Below, piece after piece: positions 1-6,434 of a stretch of DNA of 10,921 nt; the stretch's first letter is position 1; every line of letters begins with the position of its first letter. The notes under the pieces were generated by a model. The model was not told where the DNA came from. It ran no database searches and was given only the letters and a program-made list of their open reading frames with translations. A program made the translations under genes and the position numbers. This stretch comes from Phascolarctobacterium sp. (lineage in GTDB: Bacteria; Bacillota; Negativicutes; Acidaminococcales; Acidaminococcaceae), in NCBI GenBank assembly GCA_022718015.1, contig JAIHZV010000021.1, forward strand, positions 1-10,921, written 5' to 3'.

Positions 1-732
1 TTCAACTACATGATTATGCAGTCCTACGACTTCTGGAAGCTGCATCATGATTATGGCTGCGTGATGGAGCTGGGCGGCGACGACCAATGGTCCAACATGC
101 TCGGCGGCGTTGAGCTGATCCGCCGTAAGGATCAGGAGCCTGCCTTCTGCATGACCTGCAAGCTTTTGACCACCAGCGATGGCCGCAAAATGGGCAAAAC
201 CGAAAAGGGCGCTCTCTGGCTTGATCCGGAAAAAACCTCTCCTTATGAATTCTACCAATATTGGCGCAATGTCAACGACAGCGACGTGAAGAACTGCATG
301 TCCCTGCTGACCTTCGTGCCTATGGAAGAGGTTCATCGTCTGTGCGACGTAGAAGGCGCAGCTATCAACGAGGCTAAAAAGGTTCTCGCTTATGAGGTTA
401 CCAAGCTCGTTCATGGCGAAGAGGAAGCACGCAAGGCACAGGAAGCAACCGAAGCTCTCTTCGGCGGTGCAGCCAACAATCTGGAAAATATCCCGACAAT
501 TGAAATCACCTCTGAGCAGACCTCTGCCAAGGTTATCGACGTTCTCACCGCTGCTAAAATTTTCAGCAGCAAGCGTGAAGCACGCCAAATGATTAACCAA
601 GGCGGCCTGACCGTTGGCGAAGCTGTGCTGCAGGATGCAGAAGCAAGTCTGAGTGCAGATATGTTTGATGCAGAAAAGAGTCTCTTAATCCGCAAGGGTA
701 AAAAGAAATATTTCCGTCTGCTGATAAAATAA
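1..732 (+). CDS. tyrS: Tyrosyl-tRNA synthetase, C-terminal part (5' end outside window)
   Basis: Class I aminoacyl-tRNA synthetase that activates tyrosine with ATP and charges tRNA-Tyr in the cytoplasm. The reading frame is open from base 1, so 243 residues are visible; the family is usually about 400-420, so the N-terminal Rossmann half with the HIGH motif lies upstream. Visible marks are a Y-x3-Q-x2-D tyrosine-binding signature at fragment residues 3-10, the GGDDQW segment that follows it, and the KMSKS-loop equivalent KMGKT (nt 186-200), the form also used by E. coli-type TyrRS (KFGKT). An S4-type RNA-binding domain covers roughly nt 520-720 (AAKIFSSKREARQMINQGG region) and contacts the tRNA. 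The gene closes with TAA eight bases before a terminator stem, so it ends its transcription unit. In Firmicutes tyrS is often T-box controlled, but any leader would lie outside this window. No damage is visible. Confidence 0.97.
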   Translation, partial: FNYMIMQSYDFWKLHHDYGCVMELGGDDQWSNMLGGVELIRRKDQEPAFCMTCKLLTTSDGRKMGKTEKGALWLDPEKTSPYEFYQYWRNVNDSDVKNCMSLLTFVPMEEVHRLCDVEGAAINEAKKVLAYEVTKLVHGEEEARKAQEATEALFGGAANNLENIPTIEITSEQTSAKVIDVLTAAKIFSSKREARQMINQGGLTVGEAVLQDAEASLSADMFDAEKSLLIRKGKKKYFRLLIK

Positions 733-739
733 GCCTTTG

Positions 740-780
740 AAAGCCATCTATGCTCTTTACGGATATAGGTGGCTTTTTTT
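740..780 (+). terminator. Intrinsic terminator of tyrS
   Basis: A 12-base left arm, AAAGCCATCTAT (740-751), pairs with ATAGGTGGCTTT (765-776), with one G-U pair across a 13-base loop. The right arm runs into a T tract at 774-780. It begins eight bases after the tyrS stop codon, which is the standard place for rho-independent termination. Confidence 0.88.
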
Positions 781-785
781 ATAAT
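756..785 (+). promoter_or_regulatory. Probable sigma-A promoter of brnQ, overlapping the tyrS terminator
   Basis: A perfect -10 box TATAAT lies at 780-785, its first base being the last T of the terminator tract. A partial -35 match, TTTACG (756-761), stands 18 bases upstream, inside the terminator loop and right arm. Transcription would start near 792 and give a leader of about 40 bases. The leader contains a small inverted repeat (ACTATT 797-802, AATAGT 813-818) just before the AAGGAG ribosome binding site (821-826). The -10 is convincing and the -35 is weak, so this assignment is moderate. Confidence 0.5.
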
Positions 786-832
786 GTAAAAAACAAACTA
801 TTCTTACAACAAAATAGTAAAAGGAGTACTTA

Positions 833-2158
833 ATGCAAAACGAAAAATTAAAACCTTCATTAATTATCCCTATCGGCCTGATGTTATTTTCCTTCTTCTT
901 TGGTGCCGGAAACTTGATTTTCCCGCCTGTTTTGGGACAGATGGCCGGTGAGAACATCGGCTGGGGCATGCTAGGCTTCTGCCTGAGCGGCGTCGGCTTC
1001 CCTCTGTTGGGCGTGCTTGCTGTAGCGATGAAGAAAAGCGATAACCCTGACGCTATTGCTATGCCTATGCATCCGCTGTATGCACGTGCGGTTACTGTTC
1101 TCTGCGCACTGGCTATCGGACCGCTGTTTGCTATCCCCCGTACCGCTGCCGTATCCTTCGATACAGGCATCAGCGCTCTGCTGCCTGCTGCCTTTGACGG
1201 CTTCGGCTTACCGCTCTACAGTGTGTTCTTTTTCATCCTGACTTATTTCTTCTCTATTAATCCGTCGAAAATCATCGGCAACATCGGTAACTTCTTGTCC
1301 CCGATGCTTTTAATTTGTCTTGCTGTTCTCGTGGTTTGCGTTCTTGTAAATCCCACAGGCAGCCTGCAAATGCCTAACCCTGAATTTACTGCTACCCCGT
1401 TCTTCCGCGGCTTCCAAGAGGGCTATAACACAATGGACCTGCTGGCAGCAATCCTGTTCGGCTCCATCACCATCAAGGCTATTGAAGCACAGGGTATCAC
1501 CGATAAAGCTGTGCTGACCAAGCTCTGCTCCTACGCTGGCCTGATTGCCGCCTTCTTCCTTGCTATCATCTATGTAGCACTGGCTTATACCGGCGCCCTG
1601 AGCATCAACGTTTTTGGTGTTATCCCTAACGGCGCAACTCTGCTCAGCAAAATCTGCACCTACTACATGGGCTTCGGCGGTCAGATTGTGCTGGCATTGA
1701 TTATCTTCTTTGCCTGCCTCACCACTAGTATTGGTCTGACAACCGCTATTTCCGGTTATTTCGCTGAGCTCAGCAATAATCGTATGCAATACCAGCGTTT
1801 AGTACTCTTCATTTCTGTATTCAGCCTGTTTGTAGCTAACTTTGGTCTGGAAAACATCATCCACTTCTCCATTCCTGTTATCTGCATGCTTTATCCGATT
1901 ATTATCGCTCTGGTAATTCTCAACATCGGTCGTGTAATTATCCATGATGATACTCTGACCTTCCGTCTCTGCCTGACACTGACGACTATTTTCGCTATTT
2001 TCGACGGTCTGCGCGTTGCCAACATCCGCTTTATGGCCTTAGACAACTTTCTGGCGCAGAACCTGCCCCTGTTTGATATCGGCTTCGGCTGGGTAGTGCC
2101 CTGCTTCGGCGGTATCGCACTCGGTCTGCTTTGCAAGTCGTTTACTAAAAAAGCTTAA
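833..2158 (+). CDS. brnQ: Branched-chain amino acid transporter, LIVCS family
   Basis: Inner-membrane symporter that imports leucine, isoleucine and valine, coupled to Na+ or H+ (family knowledge of BrnQ). The 441-residue product matches the usual family length and is almost wholly hydrophobic, consistent with about 12 membrane segments. Diagnostic segments include FFFGAGNLIFPP (residues 21-32), GPLFAIPRTAAVSFD (96-110, close to the classical GPLFATPRTATVSFE) and GYNTMDLLAAILFG (197-210). The start is fixed by AAGGAG six bases upstream. mrp follows after 25 bases with no terminator between, so the two are probably co-transcribed. Ion coupling and preference among the branched-chain amino acids cannot be read from sequence. 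Intact. Confidence 0.95.
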   Translation: MQNEKLKPSLIIPIGLMLFSFFFGAGNLIFPPVLGQMAGENIGWGMLGFCLSGVGFPLLGVLAVAMKKSDNPDAIAMPMHPLYARAVTVLCALAIGPLFAIPRTAAVSFDTGISALLPAAFDGFGLPLYSVFFFILTYFFSINPSKIIGNIGNFLSPMLLICLAVLVVCVLVNPTGSLQMPNPEFTATPFFRGFQEGYNTMDLLAAILFGSITIKAIEAQGITDKAVLTKLCSYAGLIAAFFLAIIYVALAYTGALSINVFGVIPNGATLLSKICTYYMGFGGQIVLALIIFFACLTTSIGLTTAISGYFAELSNNRMQYQRLVLFISVFSLFVANFGLENIIHFSIPVICMLYPIIIALVILNIGRVIIHDDTLTFRLCLTLTTIFAIFDGLRVANIRFMALDNFLAQNLPLFDIGFGWVVPCFGGIALGLLCKSFTKKA

Positions 2159-2183
2159 CAATTAACCAAAGAAGGTGTAATCC

Positions 2184-3041
2184 ATGTCCAATGAAAAACA
2201 ATGCAGCAGCGCGTCCTCCTGTGACCGCAGCAGCTGCGAGGGCTGTCCCTCCGCCAAAGGAGCGCACCAACCCGCAGATTTTACAGCCAAGCTTAACGCA
2301 GGCAGCTCTGTAAAAAAGGTTATCGCTGTTGTCAGCGGCAAGGGCGGCGTCGGCAAATCGCTGATTACCGGCCTGCTCGCCAGCGCTATGCAGCGCCGCA
2401 ATAAGCAATGCGCTGTGCTTGATGCTGACATCACCGGTCCGTCCATGTGCAAAAATCTCGGCGTGAGCGGCAAAGCGCAGGCCAGCGAGGCAGGCATTTT
2501 GCCCAAGAGCGCAGCCAACGGCCTGAAGCTTGTTTCTGCCAACATGTTCCTGCCGAACGAAACCGACCCGGTTGTGTGGCGCGGTCCGATTATCTCCGGC
2601 ATGGTCAAGCAGTTCTGGAGCGACGTGCTCTGGGGCGACGTTGATTACATGTTTGTCGACATGCCGCCGGGAACAGGCGACGTGCCCTTGACAGTGTTCC
2701 AATCGCTGCCGGTCGACGGTATCATCATCGTCACCTCGCCGCAAGAGCTTGTTTCCATGATTGTAGCTAAGGCTGTCAAGATGGCGAAGATGATGAACAT
2801 TCCCATCATCGGTCTGGTAGAAAACTACGCCTACTTCCACTGCCCTGACAACGGCAAGGATTACGAAATCTTTGGTCCCAGTCATCTCAACGCCACGGCT
2901 AAGGAATATGGTCTGCAGGTGCTCGCACGTCTGCCCATCAATCCTGAGCTGGCACAGGCCTGCGATGCAGGCAAGCTGACGGAATGCAAGCTTGAAGGCA
3001 TCGAAGCCTGCTGCGATTATATCGAAAGCAATTTAAAATAA
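2184..3041 (+). CDS. mrp: Mrp/ApbC/NBP35-type P-loop ATPase, iron-sulfur cluster carrier
   Basis: Cytoplasmic ATPase of the MinD/Mrp group that binds and delivers Fe-S clusters (family knowledge). The 285 residues begin with a Cys-rich tail (C7, C13, C18, C21; spacing C-x5-C-x4-C-x2-C) like those of NBP35-type proteins. The ATPase core follows: deviant Walker A GKGGVGKS (52-59), DADITGPS (80-87), DPVVWRGP (128-135) and the hallmark MPPGTGDVPLT (160-170). The SPQELVSMIVAKAVKMAKMM stretch (185-204) is strongly family-like. The oddity is at 218-231: the usual CPxCG pair is replaced by C220-P-D-N223-G, so only one of the two cluster-ligand cysteines is present. The codon is AAC, two changes away from a Cys codon. 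The start follows an AGAAGGTG ribosome binding site (2170-2177). It lies 25 bases after brnQ, probably in the same operon. Confident of the family; the client protein is unknown. Confidence 0.93.
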   Translation: MSNEKQCSSASSCDRSSCEGCPSAKGAHQPADFTAKLNAGSSVKKVIAVVSGKGGVGKSLITGLLASAMQRRNKQCAVLDADITGPSMCKNLGVSGKAQASEAGILPKSAANGLKLVSANMFLPNETDPVVWRGPIISGMVKQFWSDVLWGDVDYMFVDMPPGTGDVPLTVFQSLPVDGIIIVTSPQELVSMIVAKAVKMAKMMNIPIIGLVENYAYFHCPDNGKDYEIFGPSHLNATAKEYGLQVLARLPINPELAQACDAGKLTECKLEGIEACCDYIESNLK

Positions 3042-3044
3042 GCC

Positions 3045-3096
3045 AAACAAAGGCTGCCGGTACAAGAACAACCTTGTTTGCCGACAGCCTTTGTTT
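3045..3096 (+). terminator. Intercistronic hairpin between mrp and the ybaK-like gene (weak terminator or attenuating stem)
   Basis: The 16-base arms AAACAAAGGCTGCCGG (3045-3060) and CCGACAGCCTTTGTTT (3081-3096) pair with one mismatch. The 20-base loop can form a second small stem (ACAAG 3062-3066 with CTTGT 3073-3077). The downstream tract is TTTGTTTATATG rather than a clean T run, so termination is probably partial. The hairpin fills almost the whole gap between the mrp stop and the next ribosome binding site, leaving little room there for a separate promoter. Confidence 0.65.
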
Positions 3097-3104
3097 ATAT
3101 GAAA

Positions 3105-3111
3105 AGAGGGG
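3105..3111 (+). promoter_or_regulatory. Ribosome binding site fixing the start of the ybaK-like gene
   Basis: AGAGGGG lies five bases before the ATG at 3117. The in-frame upstream starts are poorer: one at 3078 lies in the loop of the preceding hairpin, and the ATG at 3099 has no purine-rich site at the right distance. Confidence 0.75.
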
Positions 3112-3116
3112 ATTTT

Positions 3117-3599
3117 ATGTCTATTACTAAAGTACGTGAGTATTTAAAGCAGTTCGCTGCAGATGAACGCATCATTGAGTTCGCCACCTCCAGCGCCACC
3201 GTTGAGCTGGCAGCGCAGGCCGCAGGCTGTGAGCCTGCGCGTATCGCCAAAACGCTCTCCTTCAAGCTGCATGACGACAGCGTTATCCTCATCGTCACCG
3301 CCGGTGATGCCAAGGTCGATAATGCCAAATACAAGCATTTCTTCGGCTGCAAGGCCAAGATGCTCAGTGCAGACGAGGTTGAGCCGCTCATCGGCCATGC
3401 GATTGGCGGCGTATGCCCCTTCGGCATCAACGCAGGCGTCAAGGTTTATCTTGACGAATCGCTGAAGCGCTTCACCACCTTCTTCCCTGCCTGCGGCAGT
3501 CACAACAGCGCCATCGAGCTTACGCCCGAGGAGCTGGAAAAATTCTCGGCCAACTGCCAAGGCTGGGTTGACCTGTGCAAGGGCTGGCAGAACGCTTAA
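3117..3599 (+). CDS. YbaK/EbsC-family aminoacyl-tRNA deacylase
   Basis: Single-domain editing enzyme that hydrolyses mischarged tRNA in trans; family members clear Cys-tRNA(Pro) (YbaK) or Ala-tRNA(Pro) (ProXp types). From the ATG at 3117 the product is 160 residues, a normal length. Family marks are AKTLSFK (44-50), with K45 at the position of the YbaK catalytic lysine; VTAGDAKVDNAKYK (60-73); the GHAIGGVCPFG loop (93-103); and GSHNSAIELTPEELEKF near the C terminus (127-143). The exact substrate cannot be assigned from these motifs. It lies 75 bases after mrp behind a hairpin and ends eight bases before the stem of a strong terminator. It is either the third gene of a brnQ-mrp operon through readthrough or is transcribed from a promoter inside mrp. 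Intact. Confidence 0.9.
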   Translation: MSITKVREYLKQFAADERIIEFATSSATVELAAQAAGCEPARIAKTLSFKLHDDSVILIVTAGDAKVDNAKYKHFFGCKAKMLSADEVEPLIGHAIGGVCPFGINAGVKVYLDESLKRFTTFFPACGSHNSAIELTPEELEKFSANCQGWVDLCKGWQNA

Positions 3600-3601
3600 C
3601 A

Positions 3602-3644
3602 CAAAGAAAAAGGGTTGTCATCACGACAGCCCTTTTATTTTTTG
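3602..3644. terminator. Bidirectional terminator between convergent genes
   Basis: The stem AAAAGGGTTGTC (3608-3619) pairs with GACAGCCCTTTT (3625-3636) across a five-base loop, with one G-U pair. On the plus strand it is followed by TTTTATTTTTTG, ending the ybaK-like gene. Read on the minus strand the same stem is followed by TTTTTCTTTGTG, suited to stopping the kinase gene that ends at 3677. Confidence 0.87.
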
Positions 3645-3676
3645 CTCAAAAGCTAAGTATTTTTATTTTTAGCAGC

Positions 3677-6193
3677 TCACAGCAGCGCCTTGGCTATGGC
3701 CTTTTTCAGCAGGCAGATATTTATCGGCTTCGCCAGATGTCCGTTCATGCCTGTCGCCAACGCCTTTTCCTTATCCTCGTCGAAGGCATTCGCCGTCATG
3801 GCAATAATCGGTATCGACGCATTCTCTGTATTCAAGGCGCGAATCCGCCTTGTCGCCTCATAGCCATCCATGAGCGGCATCTGAATATCCATCAGCACCA
3901 AATCATAGCGTCCGGCAGCGGACTGCCTGAGCTTCTCCACCGCCACAGTGCCATCATCGGCGGTGTCGATAACAAAGCCTGCCTCCGTCAGGATAGTCTG
4001 CGCAATCTCCTGATTGAGCTTGTTATCCTCGACCAGCAGAATGTGCTTGCCCTGCAAGGCTGCCTCTATATCAGTCTCCGTTTGTACAGGCAAAGGCTTA
4101 GCAGCCTCCTTCCCGCCTCCCGCAATACGGAAGGTCAGGCACACATCAAACTCTGTACCCTCGCCCGGCTTGCTCTTAACCGTAATCGTGCCGTTCATCA
4201 TATCGACGATTTTTTTCGTAATCGCCATGCCTAAGCCTGTGCCCTGAATACCGCTGACCGTCGCTGTCTCTGCACGCGCAAAGGGTTCAAAAATATGCTT
4301 TTGGAACTCCTTGCTCATGCCGATGCCTGTGTCACGGATAACAAATTTATACTTTGCACAGCCCTCAGGAGCGTTCCGCTCCTCCTTAATCTGCAGGCTG
4401 ATAAGCCCGCCGACCTTGTTGAACTTCACGCCGTTGCCCAAAATATTCAGCAGCACCTGCGTCAGCCGCAGCCTGTCAGCAATAATATGCTCATGCTCAA
4501 CATCCACCGTATCAAACACCAGCTCCAGCTGCTTAGCGCTGACGGTAGGCTGGATAATCGTGCGGATTTCCTGCAGCAGCTCAGATAAATGCAGCGGCTT
4601 CTCCAGAATTCTCATCTTGCCGCTTTCGATACGGCTCATATCCAGCACATCATTAATAAGCGCCAGCAGATGCTCACTAGCTATGCTGATTTTTTGCAAA
4701 TAATCCTGCAGCACTTCTGGCTTATCCATATGCGAAGCCGCCAGCGAGGTGAAGCCGATAATCGCGTTCATCGGCGTGCGGATATCATGCGACATGCTGT
4801 TGAGGAACTGCGTCTTGGCACTGTTGGCCTGCTCTGCTGCGGCCAGCGCAGCTGCAAGCTCCTCATTACGCTTATAGTCTGCCAGCACCAAATCATTGAT
4901 ATTTTTAAAGCCCATAACAAAATTAGTGCTCGCAATACTTTTATCAACAAGAGCATAGCTTATCTTGAAATACTCTATTTTACCGTTGTAATGTCTACGA
5001 TAGATAACATTATAAACAGGCTTTTTTCTGATTTCTGCCAGCACAGTCTCATACTGCGTTTTTTGGGAAAAATCATCCCAGTCATCCTCATGGACACACA
5101 AAGACATATAATAGCGTATGCCGACATTATAGCTAGGATTCTGCCCTATAAACTTCCAAACTTCTTTTATATAATCATTATCTCCGGCACCCTTATATCT
5201 TCTGACGAAGCGGCCATCATCCTCAATCAGCCACACGCTCGAATACTCACTCGCCAAACCATTGATAACATGATTCTGCTTGTTAAGCCTGTCGTTAATA
5301 GTCAGCAGCTGCTTATTTTCCGAAACATCAAGAAAGGTTGTGTAGGCAATGCGCTCGCCCAAAGGATTGGTGACTATCTCGCTGTGCAGCAGCATATTGC
5401 TCGTGCGTCCCTTGGAATTAGTAATCTGGCACTCAAAATCCACTGAGCCATCCTTAGTCTGCAGCTCTATCAGCTTAGCGACCACAGCTTGGTCATTAAA
5501 AACAGCAGCGCTCAACGTGCGCGGCAGCTCCGTCTGCGCTTCAGCTATATCACGACAGCCAAACACGCGCAAAGCCTCAGCATTCAGATACATATTATCG
5601 TGCTTCGGCAGCCTGTAGGAAACTATGCCGCAGGAAGATTTATCCAAAATATTACGATTGAACTCCTCCGTGCGGCGCAGCATCTCTGTTTTCGCCTGAC
5701 ATTCGCGGTTCGCCTCCTCCGCCTCACATAAAGACAGCTGCAGCCTTTTATTCACCGAAGACTTTTCTAAAACCACAACGCCTTCTGCAACAAGCGGCGT
5801 TCCGTTCGCGCGTCTTGTGCTATGCGCTACATCGCGAAACCAGCGATAGCCGCCCTGTTTGCTGCGCATGCGATATTCAATATCATAAATCTTCGCGCCA
5901 GTATAATCCTGCAGCGCAGCAGCATACTCATGCGCAACATAGGCCTTATCATCCGGATGAATAAGCGTGAACCAAGACTCCCACGCATCAGGAAAATCAT
6001 CTTGAGAATCATAACCAAATATTTTACGGAAGGTTGACGACCATTTACAGCTAGAAATTTCGCCCTTCTCATCGTACTCTATGCGCCATAAGGCAGTTGC
6101 CGCAGTAACCAGCAGCTCATTGGAGACTACTTCATTTGCCTGCAATCCTTTCTCTTGACTCGACTTCTGCAGTGAAGTATTTTTTTCATCCAT
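3677..6193 (-). CDS. Soluble hybrid sensor histidine kinase (PAS-PAS-PAS-like-HisKA-HATPase-receiver)
   Basis: Two-component phosphorelay kinase of 838 residues with no membrane segment or signal peptide, so it should sense a cytoplasmic cue. Domains in order are PAS_3-type (about 33-143, with HPDD at 79-82), a helical linker (144-178), a second PAS (180-295), a divergent PAS-like region (about 308-435), a short coiled coil (436-460), HisKA with H469 in MSHDIRTPMNAI, and HATPase_c (about 570-690). The ATPase shows N-box N587, G1 DTGIG (621-625), F-box FEPFARAE and G2 GTGLG (651-655). A C-terminal receiver (716-836) has E722/D723, phospho-acceptor D769, T800 and K822. All catalytic residues look intact. 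It has no output domain, and no HPt or regulator gene lies nearby, so its partner is elsewhere. The start is supported by GGGGAGG eight bases upstream (6202-6208). Bases about 4861-5340, spanning the third sensor region, are much more AT-rich than the flanking kinase code. The signal sensed is unknown. Confidence 0.93.
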   Translation of the reverse strand: MDEKNTSLQKSSQEKGLQANEVVSNELLVTAATALWRIEYDEKGEISSCKWSSTFRKIFGYDSQDDFPDAWESWFTLIHPDDKAYVAHEYAAALQDYTGAKIYDIEYRMRSKQGGYRWFRDVAHSTRRANGTPLVAEGVVVLEKSSVNKRLQLSLCEAEEANRECQAKTEMLRRTEEFNRNILDKSSCGIVSYRLPKHDNMYLNAEALRVFGCRDIAEAQTELPRTLSAAVFNDQAVVAKLIELQTKDGSVDFECQITNSKGRTSNMLLHSEIVTNPLGERIAYTTFLDVSENKQLLTINDRLNKQNHVINGLASEYSSVWLIEDDGRFVRRYKGAGDNDYIKEVWKFIGQNPSYNVGIRYYMSLCVHEDDWDDFSQKTQYETVLAEIRKKPVYNVIYRRHYNGKIEYFKISYALVDKSIASTNFVMGFKNINDLVLADYKRNEELAAALAAAEQANSAKTQFLNSMSHDIRTPMNAIIGFTSLAASHMDKPEVLQDYLQKISIASEHLLALINDVLDMSRIESGKMRILEKPLHLSELLQEIRTIIQPTVSAKQLELVFDTVDVEHEHIIADRLRLTQVLLNILGNGVKFNKVGGLISLQIKEERNAPEGCAKYKFVIRDTGIGMSKEFQKHIFEPFARAETATVSGIQGTGLGMAITKKIVDMMNGTITVKSKPGEGTEFDVCLTFRIAGGGKEAAKPLPVQTETDIEAALQGKHILLVEDNKLNQEIAQTILTEAGFVIDTADDGTVAVEKLRQSAAGRYDLVLMDIQMPLMDGYEATRRIRALNTENASIPIIAMTANAFDEDKEKALATGMNGHLAKPINICLLKKAIAKALL

Positions 6194-6309
6194 CAGCGCA
6201 GCCTCCCCTTCTTAAATCTCTTCCCAAAATCTATTTAACATATACTCAGCATCTATAAAAGCTTCTCCTGCCACAGCATTTTAGCAGGATTACACAATAA
6301 TTCATTTTA

Positions 6310-6338
6310 ATTATAGCACTCGTCTTTTCGTAAGTCTA
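6310..6338 (-). promoter_or_regulatory. Extended -10 promoter of the hybrid kinase gene
   Basis: Read on the minus strand, TAGACT (6338-6333; four of six to TTGACA) is followed after exactly 17 bases by TATAAT (6315-6310). The -10 is preceded by TGC, giving an extended TGnTATAAT box. Transcription would start near 6303 and leave a leader of about 110 bases before the ATG at 6193. The leader contains one possible five-base-pair stem (CCTGC 6267-6271 with GCAGG 6284-6288). I recognise no riboswitch in it. Confidence 0.7.
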
Positions 6339-6388
6339 TAATTTTTGCAGAAAACAGCTTTATTTATCTAAATAGCCTCAGCAGGCAG

Positions 6389-6420
6389 AAAAAAGAGGCG
6401 GTGTCCAAGAACTCGCCTCT
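6389..6420 (-). terminator. Intrinsic terminator of the adh-apeB-P1 peptidase operon
   Basis: On the minus strand AGAGGCG (6420-6414) pairs with CGCCTCT (6400-6394) across a 13-base loop, and a run of T follows down to 6389. It starts 14 bases after the peptidase stop codon and precedes the kinase promoter, so the two transcription units are separated. Confidence 0.83.
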
Positions 6421-6434
6421 GTTCTTTATTATAT

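Noticed and set aside
2145..2885. A 246-codon open frame on the minus strand opposite mrp
   Set aside because: The plus-strand frame is an intact Mrp protein. The opposite frame is a compositional shadow with no supporting start signal.
3078..3116. Upstream in-frame starts that would lengthen the YbaK-like protein
   Set aside because: They lie in or beside the intercistronic hairpin without a ribosome binding site. AGAGGGG five bases before ATG 3117 decides the start, and family similarity begins there.
4589..5446. A 285-codon open frame on the plus strand opposite the kinase gene
   Set aside because: It lies inside a clear kinase gene, shows no domain motifs or start signals, and is explained by base composition of the opposite strand.
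6194..6309. Possible riboswitch in the 110-base kinase leader
   Set aside because: Only one five-base-pair stem with a 12-base loop is evident, and no known riboswitch core or expression platform could be recognised.
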